From: Sipunculus nudus
Taxonomy: Eukaryota > Annelida > Sipuncula > Golfingiida > Sipunculidae
Direction: 5' to 3'
Length of the DNA: 64,000 nt
Assembly (NCBI GenBank): GCA_026874595.1
Contig: CM049314.1
Coordinates: forward strand, 38,419,229 to 38,483,228
Shown here: positions 24,636 to 37,885 of the stretch, piece by piece
Layout of the letters: each line of letters starts with the position of its first letter
Numbering within the stretch: position 1 is the stretch's first letter
The notes under the pieces: generated by a model
Seen by the model: only the letters and a program-made list of their open reading frames with translations
What the model was told of the DNA's origin: nothing
The model's database searches: none
Made by a program: the position numbers and the translations under genes

Positions 24636-25867
24636 TTTATACTGATCAGCTCAGGAGACATGCGATATGTCCGATGATCTGTTCAACCATAATCAAGATA
24701 AAACGGTAAAACATTGGAAAACATCATACCCAATTTGCATTATTTTCTATAAATAATGATGAATAATTATTGTGTTGATAATAACGCTGGTGTCAGTAAC
24801 GTGTTCATGATAAGCGTCAGTGAATATATCGGCATTCTACGTATGCAGATTTACTGCTCCCCTTCTCATGAAGTATCCCGCTTTGGGTTCTGTATTAGTC
24901 CTGACCTCGTACCTCGGACCCGACGAAGTGACGCTGAAAATTTTGACACATGTGTACATGCTATCAATAGTGTAACGCACAGTGTTAGTAGTTAATCTAC
25001 TAGTATTGGCCTGCTGGTACTGTATTCACCGTAAAGAGAAAGAACTAGGACGATATCTAGCTAAACATTCAGGTAAGACGAACTTAATTAATAATACCTA
25101 TCATCACATTATCATAGGTAATGTTTTAATCATATATTTATTGGTTGCAAAAAAATGTGTTACAATTTGTTTCTTATGCTAAGGCAGACTAGAGAAGTAA
25201 AAGCCAGTGCAAAAATGTTTATTATATAATATATGTATGTATATATATAGAGAAGAGAAGGAGAGAGATAAGTGTCCAGGTATTAGATTAAATATTGTAA
25301 GTAAAAATGCAGAAAATATATATAGTGTTGAAACCATCGTATGGTCCTGGTTCGTGGTAATACTGCTTTTGTGTAATATGTGGTAGCACTGCTTTTCTTT
25401 ATTCTTCCTCGTGGATTCAAATTTTTCGAATCAACCGAGTCATGAGCGAAACCAAATCTAGTGTCTCATCCTTGGCTGAATGTTTGATGATTTTACACAT
25501 GTAGTATAGGTTAAAGAGAGTAACATGCGTCGTTGATACCATATACTGTCTAAAGATTATGACCCAGAGTCAGTATTTTAAATAATGCTTATATATAATG
25601 CTTAAATAATGCTAATGTTGTACCTACTTCCTCGTGGTGCCATTCCGTGTGCATGTTCCGAGCTCAATATATTCTTTCTTTTGTTCTATTCATATACATA
25701 TACCGATACATTAAGTATATCATGACCCAGTTCTCTCTACAGCATACACTCATATACAATGAAACAACATAGCTATATACACCTACCTAGGCTATGCGTA
25801 CGAGTTTGGTTTCACTTCAGTTGCTTCTGGGTTAAACGCATTCATACGAACACACAAATATAAACTC

Positions 25868-25868
<1 letters not shown>

Positions 25869-25906
<38 letters not shown>
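25869..25906. repeat. (GA)n microsatellite abutting the truncated ADH exon
   Basis: The GA run joins directly to CTACAAAG of the exon. In unit 2 about 100 bp separate the GA run from the same point. Confidence 0.95.
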
Positions 25907-25908
<2 letters not shown>

Positions 25909-26007
25909 ACAAAGAATAAGCGTTTAGAACTGCAAGGGTTTGATGCTCCTCTTGTAATAACCGAGGGGTCACTCCCTGAAGCTCCACCAGGGGGCGCCGT
26001 CATCAAG
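25907..26007 (+). pseudogene. truncated duplicate of ADH-B first coding exon
   Basis: It aligns with 29891-29991. The codons for residues 3-35 are open, and only two residue changes are apparent against ADH-B: Glu12 to Gly and Leu18 to Val. The AAG|GTAAAA donor is intact. The ATG, its context and the TTTTTCAG acceptor present in unit 2 are missing, removed by the deletion that joins the exon to the GA tract. It could only be used through another start or acceptor. More likely it is a dead exon left by the tandem duplication. Confidence 0.87.
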
Positions 26008-27050
26008 GTAAAAAAATTCATTTTTTATTTCATTTTGTTCAAAGTTTGTCACGTTCCGTCGATGATGGTCCTTAGTGCTCGTCAGGAGAAGTGCTCCCGT
26101 ACGTAAATGGCGTCCTATCAAATGACCCCGTATGTTATTGCAACCATACAATGCTCAGTAAATCATACTGCAACATCTCAATCAACTCGGAAACCACTTT
26201 AACCTTGACCCCCATATTGCTCAGCCGGAGGTATGAGTTATGTCGCGCTAATTTATTTTATATCCCGTATACGCCGAAACCTGTCCTAACTCTGTATATG
26301 TGCATCTACCTGGATCCTATCTAACTTTGCTGTGTCCTATACTAGACCTGTATCAATATAACGATATATCGATTGTTACCTATATGCTATTCATGCTGTA
26401 TCACCATATTGATGAAACACAATTATACTGCTAACAATTATAGATACAAGCCTAACATAAAATTCAATATTAAATCTATTTATAGAGCTTAGGATTTTTT
26501 TCGTCATGTTGGCTTTATAAGGTTTAAATAAGATCAAATGTATTGTCGTATAATCGAATAGATGAGGGATTTATATTAGCAAACAACTTCTGGAGGTCCA
26601 CTTAGACTGGCATTTTCTGAACTATATATTCGACAACAGGTGAAATCTTTAGTCAAAGCTTTGGGAAATAAACAAATTGTTTATGAGCGGAAATGTTATT
26701 GAGGTGATTTACAGAAGCATACGAAACTTTGTAAGTAAATGACATAAAATATGACCTAAAATCTTCCAAATAGTATGCAAACATCCCGATGAAAAGGGTT
26801 CGGGTAAAAACAAAATCGAGATGGAAATTTTAATACCTTATATGTAAAACCATATTAAGCATATGAGGTTAAAGAAATAGAAGAGATTACGTAAATAAGT
26901 ATTACATATCTTATGCCATTTATGAAACAAAAAGGGCTTGTCCATCATAAAAAAATGAGAGCCTACCAACACCGGAGGAGATTGTGACGTCACTGATATT
27001 TGCTCGCCCATTGGTGCGAAACGTAAAATACGCCAGCTTTAAATGATGGT

Positions 27051-27053
<3 letters not shown>

Positions 27054-27104
<51 letters not shown>
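27054..27104. repeat. (AT)n microsatellite
   Basis: An AT run near the end of duplication unit 1; its counterpart in unit 2 is at about 31066. Confidence 0.95.
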
Positions 27105-27108
<4 letters not shown>

Positions 27109-29749
27109 ACATATAACAAATATTTTATATTATACATGTTGATATGTAAACACATTCAATACAAATATTTGTAAATACTTTTATTTGTTAACAAAAAAAG
27201 AAGCGTATCGTGAATACGTTCAACTCGCGCATGGATAGGTGCATACAATAGACATAAACCGTTGGTACCTCCAGAATATGCAGTGTGGACCACAAATAAA
27301 TTAAATGTTTTAAAACTTGTATTTTGTCCCTGAGATTATTCAGGAACTTCATGCACAATGGTCAAATTTTAATGTTAACCCTGAACATCCTTAATATCCT
27401 GTGCATATGACTTGTGGCTTATTGCAATTTGGACTCATGGTTGAAATCCTTCATTCTTTAAACTACAGGTAAATTGCATAAAATGCGGGAATTTGCAGCT
27501 CTTTCTTAAGATTAATTAGAAATTGAGAAAATCAAGATTTTTTTAAATAAAGCCTTTTGTAACATAAGAAGAGTCTTAGCTTCTGTGGAAATGGCATAAT
27601 TACGTTTTTGTACCATAACTCGCAGAATGTATGTCACAAGGACCTACTTTTAGGTATCCAAAGAGGTCACCTTAGGACCTGCCATGATCAAGTGGCATTC
27701 TTAATTTCCTGAAAATCTATCGAGCCGTTTCTGAGGCATTTTTCGTACAAGTATCTGCTCCGTGCCTGGGTGAAAATAGGTCAAAATTGATGTAATTTCG
27801 GATTTCCACTGAACATACAAGAGCATACCAAGATGTTAAGATTAAACATACGATTCGTGCCGTATTTACGGAAGGACAGCATAAGGGTATGCCGCTTGGC
27901 ATACGAGAGACGAACAGACAGACGGCCAAATCTGTATCTCAGATCGCTAATAGTCAGTTAAGTCACATAGGAATGAATATGGCCGTATCCCTGACCAGAT
28001 CCCCTAAACTTTAAATCGAATGGCCCGAAAAATTCTCCCCTGTCCTAGGGCTAACCCATCCAAGAATTCCCCTCTAGATAATTTAAGGAAATATATTTTA
28101 TGGACATAGAGGACAACGGACTAGAGGGGAAGGGATTCGGCCGGAGAGTTATAATATAAATGATAATAATAATAATAAATAATGATAATAATAACAATAT
28201 TTATAATAATAAGCATTATTGCCGTTATCTGCAAATTATTACAGGTTCATTCGTGCAAAAATGACCGTAAATGTATAAACATTCCTTGATGACGCTCCAG
28301 AATCCGGAAAAGATGCTGGATCTTCGCCAAAATCTAATCTGTTCTTCCTTGGCAGGATATTTGAGTATATCCAGATCATAAGTACATTCGAGTATACATC
28401 ATAACCATTTGCATCATATTTGATTAGATGTCTATATAACATATTCCGGTATAGGTCTGTACAGCATATTCGAGTATAAGTACATACAGCAGGTTCGATA
28501 TAATTCTGAACGGCACATTAGAGCATTACTCTATACGTTTATACTGATCAGCTCAGGAGACATGCGATATGTCCGATGATCTGTTCAACCATAATCAAGA
28601 TAAAACGGTAAAACATTGGAAAACATCACACCCAATTTGCATTATTTTCTATAAATAGTGATGAATAATTATTGTGTTGACTATAACGCTGGTGTCAGTA
28701 ACGAGTTCATGATAAGCGTCAGTGAATATATCGGCATTCTACGTATGCAGATTTACTGCTCCCCTTCTCATGAAGTATCCCGCTTTGGGTTCTGTATTAG
28801 TCCTGACCTCGTACCTCGGACCCGACGAAGTTACGCTGAAAATTTTGACACATGTGTACATGCTATCAATAGTGTAACGCACTATGTTAGTAGTTAAGTC
28901 TACTAGTATTGGCCTGCTGGTACTGTATTTACCGTAAAGAGAACGAACTAGGACGATGCCTGGATAAGCATTCAGGTAAGACGAACATTATTAATAATAC
29001 CTATCATCACATTGTCATAGGTAATGTTTTAATCGTATATTTATTTGTTGCCAAAAAATGTGTTACAATTTGTTTCTCATGCTAAGGCAGACTAGAGAAG
29101 TAAAAGCCAGTGCAAAAATGTTTATTATATAATATATGTATGTATATATATATTTAGAGAGAGAAGGAGAGAGATAAGTGTCCAGGCATTAGATTAAATA
29201 TGGTAAGTAAAAATGCAGAAAATATATATAGTGTTGAGACCATCGTATGGTCCTGGTTCGTGGTAATACTGCTTTTTGTGTAATATGCGGCAGCACTGCT
29301 TTTCTTTATTCTTCCTCGTGGATTCAAATTTTTCGAATCAACCGAGTCATGAGCGAAACCAAATCTTGTGTCTCATCCTTGGCTGAATGTTTGATGATTT
29401 TACACATGTAGTATACGTTAAAGAGAGTAACATGCGTCGTTGATACCATATACTGTCTACAGATTATGACCCAGAGTCAGTATTTTCAATAATGCTTTGT
29501 TATACCTACTTCCTCGTGGTGCCATTCCGTGTGCATTTTCCTAGCTCATTATATTCTTTCTTTTGTTCCATTCATATACATATACCGATACATTAAGTAT
29601 ATCATGTCCCAGTTCTCTCTACAGCATACACTCTTATATACAATAAAGCAGCATAGCTATATACACCTACCTAGGCTATGTGTACGAGTTTGGTTTCACT
29701 TAAGTTGCTTCTGGGTTAAACGCATTCATACGAACACACAAATATAAAC

Positions 29750-29752
<3 letters not shown>

Positions 29753-29790
<38 letters not shown>
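29753..29790. repeat. (GA)n microsatellite
   Basis: A GA run about 100 bp upstream of the ADH-B start codon. Confidence 0.95.
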
Positions 29791-29796
<6 letters not shown>

Positions 29797-29886
29797 GCAA
29801 AGAACGAAATTACAACCAGCGTACCTCATACGAATCTAAATTTCCAACATCTCCTACATTTTTCAGTTGATGCTCAGCATGTAACC

Positions 29887-29991
29887 ATGGCTACAAAGAA
29901 TAAGCGTTTAGAACTGCAAGAGTTTGATGCTCCTCTTTTAATAACCGAGGGGTCACTCCCTGAAGCTCCACCAGGGGGCGCCGTCATCAAG
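29887..29991 (+). CDS. ADH-B coding exon 1 (residues 1-35)
   Basis: It begins MATKNKRLELQEF and ends AVIK, with donor AAG|GTAAAG, phase 0. A tiny upstream reading frame (ATG CTC AGC ATG TAA, 29870-29884) ends two bases before the start codon and could dampen translation. Confidence 0.92.
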
Positions 29992-31062
29992 GTAAAGAAA
30001 TTCATATTTTTATTTCATTTTGTTCAAAGTTTGTCACGTTCCGCCGATGATGGTCCTTAGTGCTCGTCAGGAGAAGTGCTCCCGTACGTAATTGGTGTCC
30101 TATCAAATGACCCCGTATGTTATTGCAACCATACAATGCTCAGTAAATCATACTGCGACATCTCTATCAACTCGGAACCCACTTTAACCTTGACCCCCAT
30201 ATTGCTCAGCCGGAGGTATGAGTTATGTCGCGCTAATTTATTTTATATCCCGTATACGCCGAAACCTGTCCTAACTCTGTATATGTGCATCTACCAGGAT
30301 CCTATCTAACTTTGCTGTGTCCTATACTAGAGCTGTATCAATATAACGATATATCGATACATATCGATACGCCACATCGATATTGTTACCTATATGCTAT
30401 TCATGCTGTATCACCATATCGATGAAACACAATTATACTGCTAACAATTATAGATACAAGCCTAACATAAAATTCAATATTAAATATATTTATAGAGCTT
30501 AGGATTTTTTTTGTCATGTTGGCTTTATAAGGCTTAAATAAGATCAAATGTTATGTCGTATAATCGAATAGATGAGGGATTTATATTAGCAAACAATTTC
30601 TGGAGGTCCACTTAGACTGGCATATTCTGAACTATATATTCGACAACAGGTGAAATCTTTAGTCGAAGCTTTGGGAAAAAAACAAATAGTTTATGAGCGG
30701 AAATGTTATTGAGGGGATTTACAGAAGCATATGAATCTTTGTAAGTAAATGACATAAAATATGACCTATAATCTTCCAAATAGTATGCAAACATCCCGAT
30801 GAAAAGGGTTCGGGTAAAAACAAAATCGAGATGGAAATTTTAATACCTTATTTGTAAAACCATATTAAGCATATGAGGTTAAAGAAATAGAAGAGATTAC
30901 GTATATAAGTATTACATATCTTATGCCATTTATGAAACAAAAAGGGCTTGTCCATCATAAAAAAAATGAGAGCCTTCCAACACCGGAGGAGATTGTGACG
31001 TCACTGATATGTGGCTCGCCCATTGGTACGAAACATAAAATACGCCAGCCTTAAATGATGGT

Positions 31063-31129
<67 letters not shown>

Positions 31130-34100
31130 CATATAATAAATATTTTATATTATACATGTTGATATGTAAACACATTCAATACAAATATTTATAAATACTT
31201 TTTTATGTTAACAAAAAAAGAAGCGTATCGTGAATACGTATCGAGCATCGCTTTAAGTGTATCGTAGCCTAATGTGTATTGTATCTGAATAGGTTGACCG
31301 ATACCCATCTCCATTCTATACACTACTGGACAACATACTAGTAGGGCAAGCACTCTCTGTGAGAGGTGTTGAAAATTTGGTAAAACTACAAGAAAAGCTG
31401 AAAGAAATATTGAAACGTAAATAATGTCAAAATGTGTCGGCATTCAAATATAAATCTGAACAGGAAAGGATGAAGAATATAGAATATTCTATATTACAAA
31501 AACGTTGTCGATTACAACTTTAAATAACCCCATCTCTGTCCACATTTTTAGTTTCGCTTGAATTAGAGAAAATGATAAACCAGTTGTGTTTACCTTTCAG
31601 GTTCATTACGCCGGGATCTGTCACTCCGACGTCCACATGGTGTATGGCGAGAACGCGGACGACGTAAAGAAGAAGCAATTCAGATCACGAGTCAAGCGAC
31701 CTGCAGTGCCAGGTACGTAAAAACCGATATAAAACCTGAACAATGACAAAACATGACGCAAAAATAAACGAGTTAGAGGTAAACAACATTACCGCGAATT
31801 TGCATTAGTTTTTTAACTGAAAGATAATAAATACATTACAATTATTGTTTGCATGTCGCCGAAAGTAAGTGCGTTTTATGGGATTGAATAAAGGCGTGTT
31901 CGATGTTCATAAGTAATGCAAGTATACGAAGCTATAGAACTGATATATGCATGAACGAAGTCTCAAAAAATAAAATCAGCAGATAAGAAAAAAGTGGAAT
32001 GTTAGAAATTCTACAGTGAATGGAACTGGATGTTTACAATCGCCCAGTGGGGAAAACTCCGGGATAATAGGAATACGGTTATGGAGTATACAACTCAAAA
32101 TAAGATCAAGGTCTAACATTAATAACAGATGCAAATCTGTCCCATGTGGCTAGCATTGTGCCCTAAGGTCAACAATTTAGAAAATCAGCAGTGATGGAGA
32201 TCTCGAACAAACACCGGCAAGGTAATAAAAAAATTGAAAAAAAAACAAATGTGTTTGATAGTTTCGCACACGTTGGGACTTGGGAAAGTTCACGTGCAAA
32301 ACACTTTGACCGAAATATGGATGTTAAACAATGAACCCATTAGGCCCAATAAAGCCTCTCCTGTCTGCACGGATATACTTAATCATTGGTATTCCTAAAA
32401 TACCGGGTCTTATTCGTGACTTTCTGGTTTTCCAGATTCTTATTTGCATTATACTTCTCACTTTTCTTCGCAGGTCACGAGATTTCCGGCGAAATCTTCA
32501 GTTTTGGATCTGACGTAGATGCAGGTAAAAGCCCTCTGTTTTACATCTATTGCATTTCCCATTACGTGAACAGAGAAGAACCCCTCAAACGCGCACTCGT
32601 TTGTGAATAGTACATGTAGTCACTTTAAAGCCCGCAGATCGCTCACCATGGGTGAGGTATAGACCGTTAAAAAAATCGCCTGAGGTTTCAACTCACAATC
32701 TCCCGGCTTCGAGTCCTGTGCTCCACCCAAACACCACAGAACACGGTATCTGTGGAAATTTCCAGTCATCTAAAAGAAATTTCACTTCTACTGTTGTTGT
32801 ACTTCAATTGTTAATATCAACCATGAGAGCCTTTCTTTGCAGACCGGGACATTTCAAAGGCTTCCCTATATATGGTGGTTTATATGGAAATCAATATATA
32901 TCTCACTCAAGTCAAAAATTTTGTAGGCCTGACATCAGCATTTACTTATCGAGTATGTTTAGCGAACCATAAACGCTTTTAACCATATTCTTTTTCTCTA
33001 AATCAAAATGAATATTCCTCTTGACACTATAACTTCTGTTAAGTGAACGTTAGACGAAGCGTGCACTTTATTGTGGAAATATTTTACAGGTTCGTGTGGA
33101 TACAAGATCGGTGATAACGTGATGTTGTACCCGTGGATTGGCTGTGGTCAGTGTGTATTTTGTAAAGCGGGCGACTGTCTGTTGTGCTTGCCCCTGATAC
33201 TGTTTAGTCACGGCGTTAGTCGTGATGGCGGGTTAGTTATTTAGTTCTAAATCTGTAAGGATTTTTTTAATCATATTAATTTACAATAATCGAAAAATAA
33301 ATGTCCGCGCATTTGAACACTTAACGAACATTTAACGCCTGCTTTCAGCATTTGCAAATGCTAATGATATGCACTGTGGAACTTCAAACTATTTATGAAT
33401 AACCATAACATCATATATTAAGCATATTTTTAACTTAATCATCATATATGTTATATATACCTTGAATGTGTTAGGCTATATTCATAGCTCCCACCACCAA
33501 GATTAAAATAACTAATTATATATCTTATTATATAACTAATAACTAATATCTAATTAGTTCCTACATGTTATTTTAGGAGTTATAATTGCCAAACCTCTGA
33601 AAGGAGTATGCATTTGGCCACGATAATATAAAAAAATACATGGTTTATGAGTACAAACACCCTCATAAATGAAGGATGTCCTATTTTGATACCTATAGAT
33701 TCCAGCAGTACGTACGGGTGGGGAGTCTGAGTGACCTGAGACGTGTACCCCGTGACTTTCCCATGGATATTGCTTCTGTAATCCCTTGCAGCGGCATCAC
33801 CGCCTACAGCGCCATCATGCGGATAAAACCAGTCATTGAGAAATTCAGCAAATACATGGGTAAGAATGCCTGAAGATCATATAATCATGGCCATTTCTGA
33901 TAAAAGCTCCACATATAAAACTTGCATATGCATAAAATTCTATATTGGATACATCGCAATACAATTGATACAGGCAAATATTATTATATACTTACATAAT
34001 TACTATTAGTATTTTGTGAAATGTTAAATTCCCGTTTTTTAACCAACTCGAAATTCAATAGATTTAACATTCCCGAGAATGATCTATTTTTCCTTACTCA

Positions 34101-34206
34101 AAGGGTAACAGCAATCGGTCTATATATAAATAAGTGGATAAGTAGATTTGAATCGTGTATATATTTCATAATTAACTTCAGGTTACGTGAAGAAAGTTAT
34201 GTAATC

Positions 34207-34263
<57 letters not shown>

Positions 34264-34385
34264 CTCTGGAGAAAAACAACACTAAAACTTCACAAAAGTC
34301 TGTTTCACGGGATGCGACCCGATCATCAGGTGAATATAGTTAGAATCACTTTACATCGGAAGGTAACACTACCTTCTATATTATT

Positions 34386-34435
<50 letters not shown>

Positions 34436-35392
34436 AACCAAATATGATTTAATTGAGTTAAGTTCCTTTTTTAACAAATATGATGAAAATTATATAGTGA
34501 CATTTTATCTATTTTTATTAATTCTTTCTTACCTGGGTTTTCCTAAATGAAAGATGTGAATTATGCATGAACTACATATGAAAAAATGAGTAAAAGTCTT
34601 AGCTCTACGTCTGTCTAGGTCTGACCTGTAGAAAATGCTGTCCTTTTGTCCTTTCAGGTTGTCTTTGTTAAATTGGTTATACCCAAAATCGGGAAATACA
34701 TGTATGTATACGCTCCCCTGGTGTGCACATACAATGAGAACTTATTTCTAAACATATTGGTTCCCTTAAACAGAACAGGTGGCGCTACTGATCGTTGGAG
34801 CTGGGGGACTCGGACTGTGGGGAATTCAAATTGCCAAGGCTGCCATGCCTAAGAATACAAACATTTATGTGGCGGAAGTTGCGGTGAGTTCTGTCATTAT
34901 TTTACCCATTCGAATTACATTTTAAGAGGCTTTGTATTGGTTCAACTAATCAGATACAACACGCTTACTGTAACACAGATTTTGTTCGTATATAGTTACT
35001 TGTATTGTTATGTATAACACAGAGAAGAATAAAATTTGATAAAACAAATATTTTCTTGTATATCATATTGGTCTACCAGCATATGTTTTAATTCTAAAAA
35101 TAATAGTAATAATACCTCTCATATTCTCATTTTTTTATGAGACAATTATTATGTAAATAAGCCGTATAGCATTATTATTATATATTTTACAGGAATCCAA
35201 ATTTCAGACAGCACTTGACGCAGGGGCTGATCAGACCATTTTATGGGATCCGAAAGGTAGTTGGACTTCATCTAAATGAATTTCTAAAAGACGAAGGAAT
35301 ATCAAGACACATGAAGGCTAGGAATATAGAGATATGTATGTAGTTTTAATATCTAGAGTACCAATACGTGAGTCACTTTCACAGAACCAGTA

Positions 35393-35430
<38 letters not shown>

Positions 35431-37721
35431 GGACAGACAGAGAGACAAAAAAAAACAGACAAATAGTGGGGGGAAAACAGTGAGATACAGAGAGAAAAAA
35501 GACAGAAATAAACAGGGAAAGAGACAAGTGCCGATCGAAAGATAAGGAAAGAAGTATATTAGGCACGGGCAATTTTAATTGCCTATAAAAGGAAAACCGT
35601 TCATGCTAATTTTAAGTTTCCAAGATTTCATATTTGATACATTCACGGATAATAACACCCCCTCCCCCATTTGCTTGTCAATTGTATTTGTTCAGTAACA
35701 GAGATAAAATATTATGCATTGCAGAAGGTAATCTTATCCATTATTGTCTTCTATGTTCCTGCAAGGTCTGAATCAGGGCTTTATGACCGCCTGTGTCTAA
35801 ATCATGATATTTGTTACCAGCTTCTGTGCAGGACAAAATAGCCGCCACAAAAGCCGCCATACCCGAGGGCCTCCATGCCGTCGTGGACTTCGTCGGTAGT
35901 GATAGCACTGTACAGACAAGCATGGGCTCCGTTGGAAAGGTAATCTAGATTATACAAAAATTATGAAATCTTTAAGACAAAGATTAAAAAAAATATATAA
36001 TTCTGGTTATATATAATCGAAGATGCTTTTTAAACTTAACATTAATTTCCAGGCACATTTCCAGGACCTGATTTTAACAAGTAATGATGGGGGAGTCCGT
36101 GTTGAGCTGCGTTAATCATTCGTTTGGTATCCGGTATATAACCGGTACGCGACATGCGAAAAAATATTATTTTTTCAGTCTTGTTATTTTATCATAAACT
36201 GTTAACCGGGCACGCGGTTTGCGGAATGGGGAATGCGGTTTGAGGCACGCGCGGTAAAGTGGATTCTCATTGAATAATTGAACACGCGTACGGTATACGA
36301 GTTATAACGCCCATTGCCTTTGGTAACCATATGAATGACCGATGACGGATTAAGCGCGATCTTGTGCCATCATCGATCCCGTATCGCAGTGTTTTACCGC
36401 CTCACTCAATGTTATATCGCAATCCGCATACCGCGCCCGATAAACGCAGCTATAGAAGGTTACACATCACTGATTATAATTTCATGAGAAAACCTTAAAG
36501 GTGCCCGTAAGGACCCAGTCACACGCTGAGCACGTATACGGCTATATCGGACTCATGGTAAGCGAGTACTAATTTACGACCACCTCCGACCTTGAAACTG
36601 GCCTTGATGTCACATTAGAGGTCTCCTTACTATATATAAGTTCCCCTTCATTTGATCAATATATACGCTGTTTTTTTTTAAATATGTTAGACTGGCTGAG
36701 TCGATGCAATGGTAAAGACTCAATTCTTCCCACTAAGAGAGCTAATAAACTTTGCTCTTGCTGTGTCGCAAAGCTAGGTTCTGTCACATTGCGGCATATT
36801 ATTTAACTAAATTCCGGTTCTCTGGCTAACTATAAGTGATAAGAGTTGGCATTGAGGTACATCTTTCTGTACATGGAATCAAGTTTTTTTTCACGCATTT
36901 TAGTAGCAAACGTAAATACTAAAGCTTCGGCTGGGATAGAATTATGTATAAATAAGCCTCCCCTTAGTGCCACCACTCTATTGCATACACCTTTAAATGA
37001 GACCCTAGTCACACTGGCTCGTATATATGACTAGCTTACACAGAGTTTATGATAACTTACGATCTATAAGTCGAGGAAAAGTTGTGAGATAATTTTTCTT
37101 GACTGGTCTGATTATCATAGGCGGTTCGATGCAAATCGTCTCACACGACCTGTCATTCAACGACCGGCCGGTTATTAAATCTATGTGCATTTCTAGGTCG
37201 GTAATAAATGCTTTTAGACAAAACCCCTCCGATAACCATGGCGTGGCATATTAAAAAAAGCAGCGTTTATATTGATCAAATGAAGGGGAATTTTTTATTT
37301 TTATTATTGATTTTATATTACAGATTATTGTTTGTTTAAATGTAGGGAGCCACCATTGTGGGCGTCGGACTCTATAGAGGAACATACTCCGTAAACTCGG
37401 ATAGATTTCCGATCCAAATGTTAACAATAACGGGGTCGCTGGTGGGCACAAAGGAAGATATGACCAGCGTCGTCGAACTGGTGGCCGCTGGAAAGGTGGG
37501 AAGAAATCATTATTACTATTACTATTGTTTTATTCTTTTTGTTATTATTCTATTATTATTATTTTTTATTATTTTTTTTCTGCTGTTTCTATAATAATAA
37601 TAATACTACTACTACTACTAATACTACTACTACTAATAATAATAATAATAATTATTATTATTATTATTATTATTATATTTATTATTTTTAATTATGTTTA
37701 ATTATTATTATTAATATTATA

Positions 37722-37756
<35 letters not shown>

Positions 37757-37840
37757 TGTTTACATGATTATTAATCTCTCATATCCCATTTGGTGACCAT
37801 ACTATAAACAAACAAAACACTAGACATAATCACAAACCTA

Positions 37841-37885
<45 letters not shown>

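Larger units (their letters stand above)
23313..27222 (+). repeat. tandem segmental duplication, unit 1
   Basis: It starts AACTCGCGCATGGATAGG and ends AAGAAGCGTATCGTGAATACGT. It matches unit 2 (27223-31238) almost base for base, apart from small indels, microsatellite length changes and one loss of about 100 bp at the exon. High identity implies a recent event. The unit carries the region upstream of ADH-B, its first coding exon and the start of intron 1. Confidence 0.93.
27223..31238 (+). repeat. tandem segmental duplication, unit 2
   Basis: The second copy of the unit at 23313. It retains the intact ADH-B first coding exon and the 5' splice acceptor. It has a short extra stretch near 30358-30381 (ATCGATA repeats) absent from unit 1. 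Its end AATACGT then diverges into TCGAGCATCGC. Confidence 0.93.

Noticed and set aside
24756-28897. A 79-codon reading frame preserved in both duplicated units (24756-24995 and 28658-28897)
   Set aside because: The few differences between copies all seem to change the amino acid, including charge changes. There is no family motif and no splice context. The frame is preserved because the duplication is recent.
33695-33708. Alternative exon 5 acceptors at CCAG|CAG and CAG|TACG in ADH-B
   Set aside because: Both break the frame set by exon 4. The ACCTATAG acceptor restores it and gives the expected GFQQYV.
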